From Cytophagales bacterium (GTDB lineage: Bacteria; Bacteroidota; Bacteroidia; Cytophagales; JAHDFW01), in the NCBI GenBank assembly GCA_020627945.1, contig JAHDFW010000007.1:4039-51823 (forward strand): DNA of 47,785 nucleotides, in the 5' to 3' direction. The notes under the pieces were generated by a model. It had not been told where the DNA came from. It did no database searches and was given only the letters and a program-made list of their open reading frames with translations. Position numbers and translations under genes: made by a program. Below, one piece after another: positions 1 to 9,127 of this stretch; positions within the stretch are counted from its first letter, which is position 1; the number at the start of each line of letters is the position of its first letter.

Positions 1-92
1 AAGTTTGAGCAAGCGTAGCTGTGACAACTTAAGCCTTACAATAAAGATCAGTTTCTAACTGAGACACCTCTCATTTCAAATCAGCCAACAAA

Positions 93-100
93 TAACTTTG
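93..100 (+). promoter_or_regulatory. Candidate Bacteroidota -7 promoter element (TAACTTTG) upstream of accC
   Basis: Exact match to the TAnnTTTG -7 consensus 78 nt before the GTG start; no convincing -33 TTTG at ideal spacing. Confidence 0.35.
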
Positions 101-177
101 TCTTTAACACAATTCTTAGTTTTTTTACAACATAGAATCGAATGGTTATTTCGTAGAAATAAAAGAATAAAGAAAAG

Positions 178-1659
178 GTGAAAGAGATCAACAAAATTTT
201 AGTGGCAAATCGTGGTGAGATTGCAATGCGTGTATTGAAATCTGCCAAAGCGATGGGAATTAAAACAGTGGCTATTTATAGTGAAGCTGATAGAAATGCT
301 TTGCATACTCGTTATGCTGATGAATCAGTTTGTGTTGGACCTCCTCCTTCTTCTGAATCTTACTTACAAGCTGACAAAATCATCGAAGTTTGTAAAGAAC
401 TAGGGGTTGATGGAATTCACCCAGGATATGGTTTCCTTTCTGAAAACGCTGATTTCGCAAGAAAAGTGACCGAAGCTGGAATAACTTTCATTGGTCCTTC
501 TCCAGAGTCTATTGAGGTTATGGGTGATAAACTTGCTGCTAAAGCAACTGTTACTAAGTTCAACATTCCTCTTGTTCCTGGTTCGGATGGAGCAATTACT
601 GACATAGCTGAAGCTAAAAAACTTGCAGGTGAAATTGGATTCCCAATTATGATTAAAGCAAGTGCCGGTGGTGGAGGTAAAGGAATGAGAATCGTACGTA
701 GTGAAGCTGAATTCGAAGAGCAAATGGATCGTGCGGTAAGTGAAGCGGTTTCTTCTTTTGGAAACGGTGAAGTGTTTATTGAAAAATACATAGGCTCTCC
801 AAAACATATTGAAATTCAAGTCCTTGCTGATACTCATGGAAATACGGTATATCTTTTCGAAAGAGAATGTTCCGTTCAGCGACGTCACCAAAAGGTAGTT
901 GAGGAAGCTCCTTCTCCAGTTGTGGATGAGGCAATGCGTAAAGCGATGGGTGAATGTGCTGTTGATGTAGCAAAATCTTGTAACTACGTTGGTGCTGGTA
1001 CGGTAGAGTTTATTGTTGATGAAGATCTTAATTTCTACTTCCTAGAAATGAATACGCGTCTTCAAGTGGAGCACCCTGTGACTGAACTAATTACTGGAGT
1101 TGATCTTGTAAAGGAACAAATCAATGTTGCAAAGGGTGAAAAACTTGCCTTTACTCAAGATGATTTAACGATAACTGGACATTCGGTAGAACTTCGTCTT
1201 TATGCGGAGGATCCAGAAGATAACTTCACACCAGATATTGGTGTGCTAGAAGAATTCGAAGCTCCTAATGCTGATTTCGTACGTTTGGACACTGGTTTTG
1301 TAAAAGGAATGGAGATTCCGATTTACTATGATCCAATGTTGGCTAAAGTTATAACCTATGGTAAAGATCGTGCTGAAGCAATTCAAAATATGCTTTGGAC
1401 GATTGAAAACTTTAAGCTTAAAGGGGTTAAAACTACCCTCCCATTCGGAAAATTTGTACTTACACACCCAAGTTTCCTTTCAGGGAAATTTGATACGCAT
1501 TTCGTTGCCAATTATTGGTCTCCTGAGATTCTTGAAAATGAGCATAAGGAAAATGCAGAAGTGGCAGCGTTATTTACTGAACACTTATTGGAACAACCTA
1601 GATGGAACAATTTTGATCGTGAAAAGAACGAATCAAATTGGACCGCGCGTAAAGCATAG
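178..1659 (+). CDS. accC: Acetyl/propionyl-CoA carboxylase, biotin carboxylase subunit
   Basis: Translation begins MKEINKILVANRGEIAMRVLKSAKAMGIKTVAIYSEAD; ATP-grasp motif KASAGGGGKGMRIV, EMNTRLQVEHPVTE. GTG start. Confidence 0.95.
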   Translation: MKEINKILVANRGEIAMRVLKSAKAMGIKTVAIYSEADRNALHTRYADESVCVGPPPSSESYLQADKIIEVCKELGVDGIHPGYGFLSENADFARKVTEAGITFIGPSPESIEVMGDKLAAKATVTKFNIPLVPGSDGAITDIAEAKKLAGEIGFPIMIKASAGGGGKGMRIVRSEAEFEEQMDRAVSEAVSSFGNGEVFIEKYIGSPKHIEIQVLADTHGNTVYLFERECSVQRRHQKVVEEAPSPVVDEAMRKAMGECAVDVAKSCNYVGAGTVEFIVDEDLNFYFLEMNTRLQVEHPVTELITGVDLVKEQINVAKGEKLAFTQDDLTITGHSVELRLYAEDPEDNFTPDIGVLEEFEAPNADFVRLDTGFVKGMEIPIYYDPMLAKVITYGKDRAEAIQNMLWTIENFKLKGVKTTLPFGKFVLTHPSFLSGKFDTHFVANYWSPEILENEHKENAEVAALFTEHLLEQPRWNNFDREKNESNWTARKA

Positions 1660-1683
1660 TTAACCTCTTAATATTATATAACT

Positions 1684-2766
1684 ATGCCTGTAAAAAAGCA
1701 TAACTTCTCCGCTGGCCCTTCAATACTGCCAGAATACACGTTTGAGCGATGTTCTCAAGCTGTTTTGGAATTAAATGAAATGGGTCTTTCATTGCTTGAA
1801 ATTTCTCATAGAAGTGACGAATTTGTTGACATTCTAAATCAAACTAAAGAACTTATCAAGGAATTACTAGATGTCCCTTCTTCGCATGAGATTCTTTTCA
1901 TACAGGGTGGAGCTAGCATGCAGTTTTGTATGATTCCTTACAATCTTTTGCCTGTAAATGGTAAGTGCGGCTTTGTGGATACTGGTACATGGTCTTCCAA
2001 AGCTATTAAGGAAGCTAAAATATTTGGTGAAACTCATGTATTGGCTAGTTCAGATGATAAAAATTATTCTTACGTACCAAAAGAATACAACATCCCTGAA
2101 AATCTAGATTTTCTACACATCACAACGAATAACACAATTTACGGTACCCAACTAAAGGATCTTCCTAAAACTGATGTTACACTCATAGCAGACATGTCCT
2201 CCGACATCTTTAGCAAACCTGTGGATGTTTCCAAATATGGATTAATCTATGCTGGAGCGCAAAAGAATATTGGTCCTTCGGGAATCACATTGGTAATTAT
2301 CCGAAAAGATTTATTAGGTAAAACTGGAAGAACAATTCCTTCGATGTTAGATTATCAAAATTATATTGATAAGGAATCGATGTTCAATACACCTCCTACT
2401 TTTGCGATCTATGCAATGCTGCAAACCTTAAAATGGTTAAAAGAAGAAGGTGGTGTTCCTGCGATGGAACTTCGAAATGAGACCAAAGCGGATTTACTTT
2501 ATTCGGAGATTGAACGTAATCAAATGTTCGACGGTGTTTCGGAAGTAGAAGACCGTTCATTAATGAATGTTACATTCCGTCTTAAGGAAGAGTACAAAGA
2601 ATTAGAGACAGCATTTTTAAAACATTGTGAGCGTAGATTAATCTCTGGAATTAAAGGACATAGATCTGTTGGAGGGTTTCGAGCTTCAATCTACAATGCT
2701 ATGAATATTAAAAGTGTAATGGCTCTAGTACATTGTATGGAGGAGTTTGAGAAAGCTAATAATTAA
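1684..2766 (+). CDS. serC: 3-phosphoserine/phosphohydroxythreonine aminotransferase
   Basis: MPVKKHNFSAGPSILPEY..., GGASMQF, ADMSSDIFSKPVDVSKYGLIYAGAQKNIGPSG (PLP-lysine region), GGFRASIYNA. Confidence 0.96.
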   Translation: MPVKKHNFSAGPSILPEYTFERCSQAVLELNEMGLSLLEISHRSDEFVDILNQTKELIKELLDVPSSHEILFIQGGASMQFCMIPYNLLPVNGKCGFVDTGTWSSKAIKEAKIFGETHVLASSDDKNYSYVPKEYNIPENLDFLHITTNNTIYGTQLKDLPKTDVTLIADMSSDIFSKPVDVSKYGLIYAGAQKNIGPSGITLVIIRKDLLGKTGRTIPSMLDYQNYIDKESMFNTPPTFAIYAMLQTLKWLKEEGGVPAMELRNETKADLLYSEIERNQMFDGVSEVEDRSLMNVTFRLKEEYKELETAFLKHCERRLISGIKGHRSVGGFRASIYNAMNIKSVMALVHCMEEFEKANN

Positions 2767-2774
2767 AACTGAAG

Positions 2775-2811
2775 ACAAAAAAACCGACCTGTTTCCAGAT
2801 CGGTTTTACAT
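2775..2811 (-). terminator. Rho-independent terminator-like hairpin, copy 1
   Basis: Minus-strand RNA AAAACCGAUCUG-GAAA-CAGGUCGGUUUUUUU: 12-bp stem with one G.U, GNRA (GAAA) tetraloop, U-run. Essentially identical to 4155-4193. Confidence 0.8.
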
Positions 2812-2831
2812 ATAAGAACAATTTAATATTT

Positions 2832-4061
2832 CTATTTTCTCACTACTTGTGAAGAGTGTAACTCTCCATTATTGGTTCTTAGTTCTAGAATATAAGTCCC
2901 TTGTTCCAAACCACCTAAATCTATTGTACTGTCCTCTTCTTGTAAACGCCCTATCATTTTTTCTTGATTGGTAGATTTACTGATTAATCGATATGAAACT
3001 TCCTTCCATGAATCAGGTCTTGAAATTTTAATCTCACCATCCGTTGGATTAGGTGTAACTTTAATTCTATGAACATTATCTAAGCTAGGTCTACTTAATT
3101 TATGTAGATCTTGAAAAGTAAACCAACAATAACCTAGCACATTAACATTGGAAGAAGGCAAATCATTATACCCTTGATTGCAACGCATCCATACATTATA
3201 TGGCATTTTCCACCTAGAAGAAAATGGCTTAGTAAGATCATCAAGCCATTCATACATATCATCACCAGAATTTTGAGCCTTAAACAATGTTATAATATTC
3301 GAATTACCCGCGGCGTTTTCTAGAAAGTTCCATCGGTATTGTTTCGAACCAAAAATATTATTGGTAGAGTGATCATAAGGGCTTTCTAAAAAGTAAGCTA
3401 CGTAAGTTCGATCAGACAATAAAGTGATTTGATCGATTTGATTTTGACCATAAATGTCCTTCTGAGCTGTTCCGTTTGAAGGGTTTCCAATATAAGTTTC
3501 ACATAATATAGAGTTATTATCACACAACGTACTGATATGTTGCAAGAGAGGCAAATAAACTTGAAACCCTATCTGTGGTGTTGAAAAGTTGCTACTTTTC
3601 CAAAATTCAAATTCAAACTGAATTCCATCAAACCTCTCAGCGCTAGTCGGGGCTGGAGTTAATAGGTCATCCACAAGTAAATCGGCATCTTCATCTGATC
3701 CAGTTATAACACTAACTGTTACATTACGAGAATGTGCGTATTCCATAAAATCCCAAAACTTAGGAGGAAAAGAATTCGGGTAATTTGAAACCCCTCTAAT
3801 TATACCATATAAAACTAAATGGTTAAAATCATGATTAACAGCCCAATTCACCAAAGATTTAGAGGTTACCTGCCTGTAATAATACGGTGGATCTGCATAG
3901 ATAATATGATCTGCATTGGAAACATACATTGCTCTAACTGATGCCGGAGCATTAATATTTTCACAAGCAATACTGTGTGGTAAGTCTTTTTTGTGCGTTG
4001 TCTGACCAAAGGCACAAGAAAAACTAATTAAGATAAAGTAAGCAAAAATGTATTTTTTCAT
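2832..4061 (-). CDS. Secreted protein with T9SS type A C-terminal sorting domain; TIM-barrel/glycosidase-like body, function unknown
   Basis: N-terminal signal peptide MKKYIFAYFILISFSCAFGQ; C-terminal VTPNPTDGEIKISRP...GTYILELRTNNGELHSSQVVRK typical of a Por secretion tail. Confidence 0.8.
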   Translation of the reverse strand: MKKYIFAYFILISFSCAFGQTTHKKDLPHSIACENINAPASVRAMYVSNADHIIYADPPYYYRQVTSKSLVNWAVNHDFNHLVLYGIIRGVSNYPNSFPPKFWDFMEYAHSRNVTVSVITGSDEDADLLVDDLLTPAPTSAERFDGIQFEFEFWKSSNFSTPQIGFQVYLPLLQHISTLCDNNSILCETYIGNPSNGTAQKDIYGQNQIDQITLLSDRTYVAYFLESPYDHSTNNIFGSKQYRWNFLENAAGNSNIITLFKAQNSGDDMYEWLDDLTKPFSSRWKMPYNVWMRCNQGYNDLPSSNVNVLGYCWFTFQDLHKLSRPSLDNVHRIKVTPNPTDGEIKISRPDSWKEVSYRLISKSTNQEKMIGRLQEEDSTIDLGGLEQGTYILELRTNNGELHSSQVVRK

Positions 4062-4154
4062 GGGAATTAATAATGTGATTGTTAAGCAAAGTAAACTTTT
4101 TTTAACAAAAACAAAAGCTAAATGTGCAGAATTTATTTACGAAAATGTATGTTA

Positions 4155-4193
4155 CACAAAAAAAACCGACCTGTTTCCAGATCGGTTTTACAT
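4155..4193 (-). terminator. Rho-independent terminator-like hairpin, copy 2
   Basis: CAAAAAAAACCGACCTGTTTCCAGATCGGTTTTACAT; same stem and GAAA tetraloop as 2775-2811 with an 8-nt U-run on the minus strand; just downstream of the TPR gene 4216..5385. Confidence 0.85.
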
Positions 4194-4215
4194 TTAATCT
4201 TATTTCTAAAACTTA

Positions 4216-5385
4216 TTACAGCTTTTTAGCCATTTCGTCTGCTTTAGCATCTTGTCCTACCTGAATATACGCATTCATTAATGACTGGATTACATCTTTG
4301 GCAACGGCTACTTTAGGGTTAGCAGCTACACGCATGTTGTTAATTTTGTGAGCCTCTTCAAAATAAGGAATTGATTTACCCATGTTCTCCTTTATCTGAG
4401 CCTTCATTTTTGCTCCATTCTTCTTGAATTCAGGATCTCTATAATCCATATTTCTCAGCTTCGTATCGATTTCAGCAGCTTGGTTGTAATAAATACTTCC
4501 AATTGAAAAGTAGATATACTCAGCAATTCCTGGATCTTTATCAACATCTACCAATTCCTTTGCCTTGGTATAAGTCGCTTCTGCTTCAGCACCAGACTGC
4601 AAACTACCTTTCAAGCAATACAACATTGGGTTACTTGGTTCTTTCGCAATGGCTGCTTCAATACTTTCTTTCGCTTCTGCTTTCTTCCCCATCGCCATGT
4701 ACATGTCAATTCTCCACTTTAAGAAGTTTGTTGACTCTGGGTTATCCGCAATTGCTCTATCTAATGTAGCTAAAGCAGCTGTGCTATCTTCTGCAGTTCC
4801 TTTCATCAATTGAGCAGCATAGATATTACGATAGTAATCCCCTTTTTTAAACCCTTGCTTAATCAAACGATCATTAATATCAACTACATCATCGTACTTT
4901 TTAAGGTTATTCATACAAATTGTACTTGCATAAACATACGCTAAAGTATCCTTAGGACTAACTTTCATTCCTACTTGATAAATTTCATATGCACCTGCAT
5001 AATCCTCAGCTTCGTACTTTTTAAACGCCTTGTTAATGATTTCGTTGTAGATGGCTCCTTTCTTTTCTTCAGCCTTCTCTACCATTCCTTTACTTTCGTT
5101 CAATTCAATGCTCTTCTCATACGAAGCAACAGCAGTCTCGAGGAAAGAAGGGTCACTTTTAGCGTCAGCTAATTTTTGATAAATCAATCCACGGTAAGTC
5201 CATGTTTTAGATTTCCCTTTTGTCTTATCATGATTTACTGCTTTATCAATGTAAATACGTGCATTATCATAATCACCTTCATCAAAGTAAAGCTTTGCAT
5301 TAGTAACCGCCCCGTTCTGCGCCATTGCTCCTAAAGAAATAAAACTTCCTAAGGCTAATGCTAAAGTCAATTTATTCATTCTCAT
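4216..5385 (-). CDS. Tetratricopeptide repeat protein, exported
   Basis: Signal peptide MRMNKLTLALALGSFISLGAMAQ; repeated TPR-type A/Y/G patterns (AKLYFDEGDYDNARIYIDKAV, FKKYEAEDYAGAYEIYQVGMKVSPKDTLAY). Confidence 0.85.
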   Translation of the reverse strand: MRMNKLTLALALGSFISLGAMAQNGAVTNAKLYFDEGDYDNARIYIDKAVNHDKTKGKSKTWTYRGLIYQKLADAKSDPSFLETAVASYEKSIELNESKGMVEKAEEKKGAIYNEIINKAFKKYEAEDYAGAYEIYQVGMKVSPKDTLAYVYASTICMNNLKKYDDVVDINDRLIKQGFKKGDYYRNIYAAQLMKGTAEDSTAALATLDRAIADNPESTNFLKWRIDMYMAMGKKAEAKESIEAAIAKEPSNPMLYCLKGSLQSGAEAEATYTKAKELVDVDKDPGIAEYIYFSIGSIYYNQAAEIDTKLRNMDYRDPEFKKNGAKMKAQIKENMGKSIPYFEEAHKINNMRVAANPKVAVAKDVIQSLMNAYIQVGQDAKADEMAKKL

Positions 5386-5472
5386 TTTAGTATTCTTTCA
5401 ATTTTAACTTTTTATAACAACTTACATGCCATAACGATTTGACATTCTGTTTGGTTGCTTAAATATTAACTT

Positions 5473-8073
5473 TTATTCTTCAGTTTTTTCTTCAGTACCG
5501 GAATCAGAAGCCGCTTCTTCACCACCTTCTGCGGTATTGGTAACGTCTCCATTTTCAGTTCCTTCCGCTCCTTCTACTCCTTCTCCATTCTCTTCGTCTT
5601 CGTCTTTTTCCTCAACTACTTTAGTTACCGAAGTAATTTCATCATTCTTGCCAAGTTTGATCAATCTAACTCCTTGAGTATTTCTACCCATAACTCTCAT
5701 ACTTTCCACACTTAGACGAATCGTAATTCCAGACTTATTAATGATCATCAAACCATCTTCATCCGTTACAGAAAGAAGCGCAACCATTTCACCTGTTTTA
5801 TCAGTGACGTTCAATGTTTTAACTCCTTTACCACCACGGTTGGTAATTCTATAATTAGGATCACCAGTTTCTGGGTCATCTAACCAAGTACGTTTACCAT
5901 ATCCTTGTTCTGAAACTACTAGAATCGTTTGATCTGTATCTTCTTTACTAGCACATACCAATCCAACTACTTTATCTTCTTCGCTTGCTAAAGTAACTCC
6001 TCTAACACCTGCAGCGCTACGCCCCATAGAACGAACTTTCTCTTCTGGGAAACGAATTGCTCTACCAGAACGAAGTCCAATTACGATATCACTGTTACCA
6101 TCAGTAAGTTTAACATTCATTAACTGATCTCCTTCTCTAATCGTAATCGCATTAATACCATTAGTTCTTGGACGAGAATATTGCTCTAATAATGTTTTCT
6201 TAATAACACCTTTCTCTGTACAGAATACGATGTGGTGATTATTGATATAATCCTCGTCTTTAAGGTTCTTAACATTAATTACTGCTCTAATAGAATCATC
6301 AGACTCAATGTTAATCAAGTTTTGAATTGGTCTACCTTTAGAAGTTTTGTTACCTTCTGGTATTTCAAATACACGTTGCCAGAACAATCGACCTTTCTCA
6401 GTAAAGAACAATAAATAATTGTGAGTTGTAGCAACAAACAGATGTTCAATGTAGTCTGTATCTTTGGTTTTGGCTCCTTTAGAACCTCTTCCTCCACGTC
6501 CTTGTTCACGATACTCTGTAAGAGCAGTACGTTTGATGTATCCTTCTGATGAAATAGAAAGTACCATTTCGTCATCTGGAATCATATCTTCTATAGAGAA
6601 TTCAGCCGAACTATACTCAATGTTAGTTCTACGCTCATCTCCATATTTTTCTTTCATTTGAATCAATTCATCTTTAATAATTTCCATTCTTCTGGATTCA
6701 TTATCAAGAATATCTTTCAAATCTTTGATGAGGGCCATTACCTCTTCGTATTCAGCTCTTAATTTTTCTTGCTCCAGACCTGTCAACTGTCTTAATCTCA
6801 TTTCAACAATTGCACGAGACTGAATTTCAGAAAGTTCGAAGCGCTCAATTAAAGCATTTCTTGCATCTTCCGGGTTCTTAGATCCACGGATTATTTTGAT
6901 TACTTCATCTATATTATCTGAAGCTATAATTAAGCCCTCAAGAATATGAGCTCTCTTTTCGGCTTCTTCTAATTCGTACTTGGTTCTACGAATAACCACT
7001 TCGTGACGATGCTCAACAAAGTAATGGATCAAATCCCTTAGATTAAGCAGTTGCGGTCTTCCGTGAACAAGCGCAATATTGTTAACACTGAATGAAGTCT
7101 GAAGAGCGGTATGCTTGAACAAATTGTTCAGTACCACGTTTGGCATTGCATCACGCTTTAATTCATAAACGATACGCATTCCATTACGATCTGATTCGTC
7201 TCTCAAATCAGAAACACCTTCAATCTTGCCTTCGTTGATCAATGCAGCAGTCTTTTCCAACATGGTCCCCTTATTTACCATGTAAGGAATTTCAGTAATA
7301 ATGATTTGCTCCTTATTTCCTGACTCTGTAGTTTCAATGGTAGATTTTGCTCTAACTACCACTCTACCTTTACCAGTTTCGAAAGCAGATTTAACACCTT
7401 CGTAACCATAAATAGTACCTCCTGTTGGAAAATCAGGAGCTGTGATATACTTCATTAACTCAGGAACCTCAATATCCTTATTCTCAATATAAGCAATAGT
7501 ACCATTTACCAATTCGGTAAGGTTGTGAGGTGCCATGTTTGTAGCCATACCAACCGCAATACCAGAAGCTCCATTTAAAAGCAGATTTGGCACTTTAGCA
7601 GGAAGAACAGATGGTTCTTTCAACGAATCATCAAAGTTTGGGTTAAAATCAACCGTTCTCTTATCAATATCGGAAAGCATCTCTTCGGCTATTCTCATAA
7701 GACGAGCCTCTGTATAACGCATTGCTGCTGGAGAATCACCATCAATAGAACCAAAGTTACCTTGACCATCTACCATTGGATAACGTAATGACCACTCTTG
7801 TGCCATACGTACCATAGTATCATATACCGAAGTATCTCCATGCGGATGATACTTACCTAAAACCTCCCCTACAATTCTCGCGGATTTTTTATACGGTTTA
7901 TTGTGTTGAACACCCAATTCGTGCATTCCAAATAATACTCGGCGATGTACTGGCTTCATACCATCTCGTACATCTGGAAGCGCTCTTGAAACGATAACCG
8001 ACATCGAATAATCGATGTAGGCTCCTTTCATTTCATCTTCAATATTAATGTTAATAATATTCCCGTCTGCCAT
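5473..8073 (-). CDS. gyrA: DNA gyrase subunit A
   Basis: [51 protein letters not shown] catalytic Tyr region, [10 protein letters not shown] GyrA-box-like motif, acidic C-terminal tail. Confidence 0.97.
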   Translation of the reverse strand: MADGNIININIEDEMKGAYIDYSMSVIVSRALPDVRDGMKPVHRRVLFGMHELGVQHNKPYKKSARIVGEVLGKYHPHGDTSVYDTMVRMAQEWSLRYPMVDGQGNFGSIDGDSPAAMRYTEARLMRIAEEMLSDIDKRTVDFNPNFDDSLKEPSVLPAKVPNLLLNGASGIAVGMATNMAPHNLTELVNGTIAYIENKDIEVPELMKYITAPDFPTGGTIYGYEGVKSAFETGKGRVVVRAKSTIETTESGNKEQIIITEIPYMVNKGTMLEKTAALINEGKIEGVSDLRDESDRNGMRIVYELKRDAMPNVVLNNLFKHTALQTSFSVNNIALVHGRPQLLNLRDLIHYFVEHRHEVVIRRTKYELEEAEKRAHILEGLIIASDNIDEVIKIIRGSKNPEDARNALIERFELSEIQSRAIVEMRLRQLTGLEQEKLRAEYEEVMALIKDLKDILDNESRRMEIIKDELIQMKEKYGDERRTNIEYSSAEFSIEDMIPDDEMVLSISSEGYIKRTALTEYREQGRGGRGSKGAKTKDTDYIEHLFVATTHNYLLFFTEKGRLFWQRVFEIPEGNKTSKGRPIQNLINIESDDSIRAVINVKNLKDEDYINNHHIVFCTEKGVIKKTLLEQYSRPRTNGINAITIREGDQLMNVKLTDGNSDIVIGLRSGRAIRFPEEKVRSMGRSAAGVRGVTLASEEDKVVGLVCASKEDTDQTILVVSEQGYGKRTWLDDPETGDPNYRITNRGGKGVKTLNVTDKTGEMVALLSVTDEDGLMIINKSGITIRLSVESMRVMGRNTQGVRLIKLGKNDEITSVTKVVEEKDEDEENGEGVEGAEGTENGDVTNTAEGGEEAASDSGTEEKTEE

Positions 8074-8328
8074 ATTGCTTTTATGAATTTTTCGTCACTA
8101 AAATTAAACCGTGAAGATACATTTTTTTATGTGAGAAAATGCCAAAAATTCGCAATAATTTGAGTGAAAAAATAGACGTTTTTTATTGAGATTTATTTGA
8201 TAAAAAAAACGCTGTGAAATACGATAAGAAAATCCTTGGAAAGAGAGGGTAAAAACGGACAATCCGAATGTCTAGGGATAAACTTTTCGATTCATTTCAT
8301 TCGTAATTTAATTGCACATTAGAAAATT

Positions 8329-8385
8329 GAAATCTGAATTCAGAAAACGGCCCAAATATTCATTAGAATGGGCTTTTCAGATTTC
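8329..8385. repeat. Imperfect intergenic palindrome upstream of gyrA
   Basis: GAAATCTGAA (8329-8338) / TTCAGATTTC (8376-8385) perfect 10-bp arms enclosing GCCCA (8350-8354) / TGGGC (8369-8373). Confidence 0.6.
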
Positions 8386-8503
8386 CAGTTTTCGGATTTC
8401 ACATTTTTTTGTTTCAGCTCTAATAAACAAAAAAGGTACGTAAATATTATTCCTCCCCAAATTTTCCGCTTGATCCGTTAAAACCCTCTATACAAAACCA
8501 CAT

Positions 8504-8530
8504 AAAAAAGCCCAAACGATACGTTTAGGC
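8504..8530 (-). terminator. Rho-independent terminator of the small lipoprotein gene
   Basis: Minus-strand GCCUAAACG-UAU-CGUUUGGGC followed by UUUUUU; one G.U pair. Confidence 0.75.
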
Positions 8531-8554
8531 ATATATTATTGTAAACTGGTTATT

Positions 8555-8791
8555 TTACAAAGTCTTTGGACGATCCGGCTTAGGCTTTTTCCAGAATTCT
8601 CCTGTCAGTGGATTTTGTTTCTTACAAATAGGCATACCTCTATAGTACTTCTGACCTCTAGGGTGAGAATGCACCATACGGGTTCTACACTGTTTAATTT
8701 TACATTTCGGGTAAAGCCCAAATAGCTTACCACACGACGTAGTTCCAACAGTTAAGGATAGTACCAAAAATATTTGGAGAAATCGTTTCAT
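8555..8791 (-). CDS. Small putative lipoprotein, about 78 aa, function unknown
   Basis: Internal ATG at 8791 gives MKRFLQIFLVLSLTVGTTSCGKLFG, a lipoprotein signal (TTSC lipobox). Upstream 58 codons of the listed ORF overlap the structured RNA and do not look like protein. Confidence 0.6.
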   Translation of the reverse strand: MKRFLQIFLVLSLTVGTTSCGKLFGLYPKCKIKQCRTRMVHSHPRGQKYYRGMPICKKQNPLTGEFWKKPKPDRPKTL

Positions 8792-8841
8792 TTTTTCTTT
8801 CCTAAGTGCAAAAATACAAAATTTATAACTAACTTCGTAAT

Positions 8842-9000
8842 GAAGGTCGGAATTATTGAAAAATTCAACGTTAACTAATATACCGGCTCCGCTTGTAACC
8901 CAAGAGCAAGCCCCCACTCTTTGAGTATTAAAGTCAGGGGAAGGTCGACGTCTACAATGGGCCAAATCCTGTTTATAAAGGAGTTTTTCATCCGACCTTC
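8842..9000 (+). ncRNA. Candidate structured ncRNA, 6S RNA-like rod; strand tentative
   Basis: Closing stem GAAGGTCGGA (8842-8851)/TCCGACCTTC (8991-9000), then TGAAAAATTC (8857-8866)/GAGTTTTTCA (8981-8990) with one G.U on the + strand, plus internal hairpins (ACTC-TTT-GAGT within CCCC...GGGG). T-rich sequence follows 9000. Confidence 0.5.
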
Positions 9001-9127
9001 GTTTTATATTTTAACACGTAATTTCCTTAATTTCCTACTCCATCAACGTACTATACGCAGAAATAGTGCCAATAGTTAGGTTTTAATATGAATAAAACTG
9101 CAGTCAAGTGCTCGCTTCCTTCTTTAA

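Noticed and set aside
400-1663. Short ORFs 400..891 -, 417..791 -, 776..973 -, 1246..1467 -, 1358..1663 +
   Set aside because: Contained in or overlapping the clear accC reading frame.
8555-8965. Full 136-aa minus-strand ORF
   Set aside because: Only the part from the internal ATG at 8791 has a lipoprotein signal; the upstream part overlaps the structured RNA and lacks protein character.
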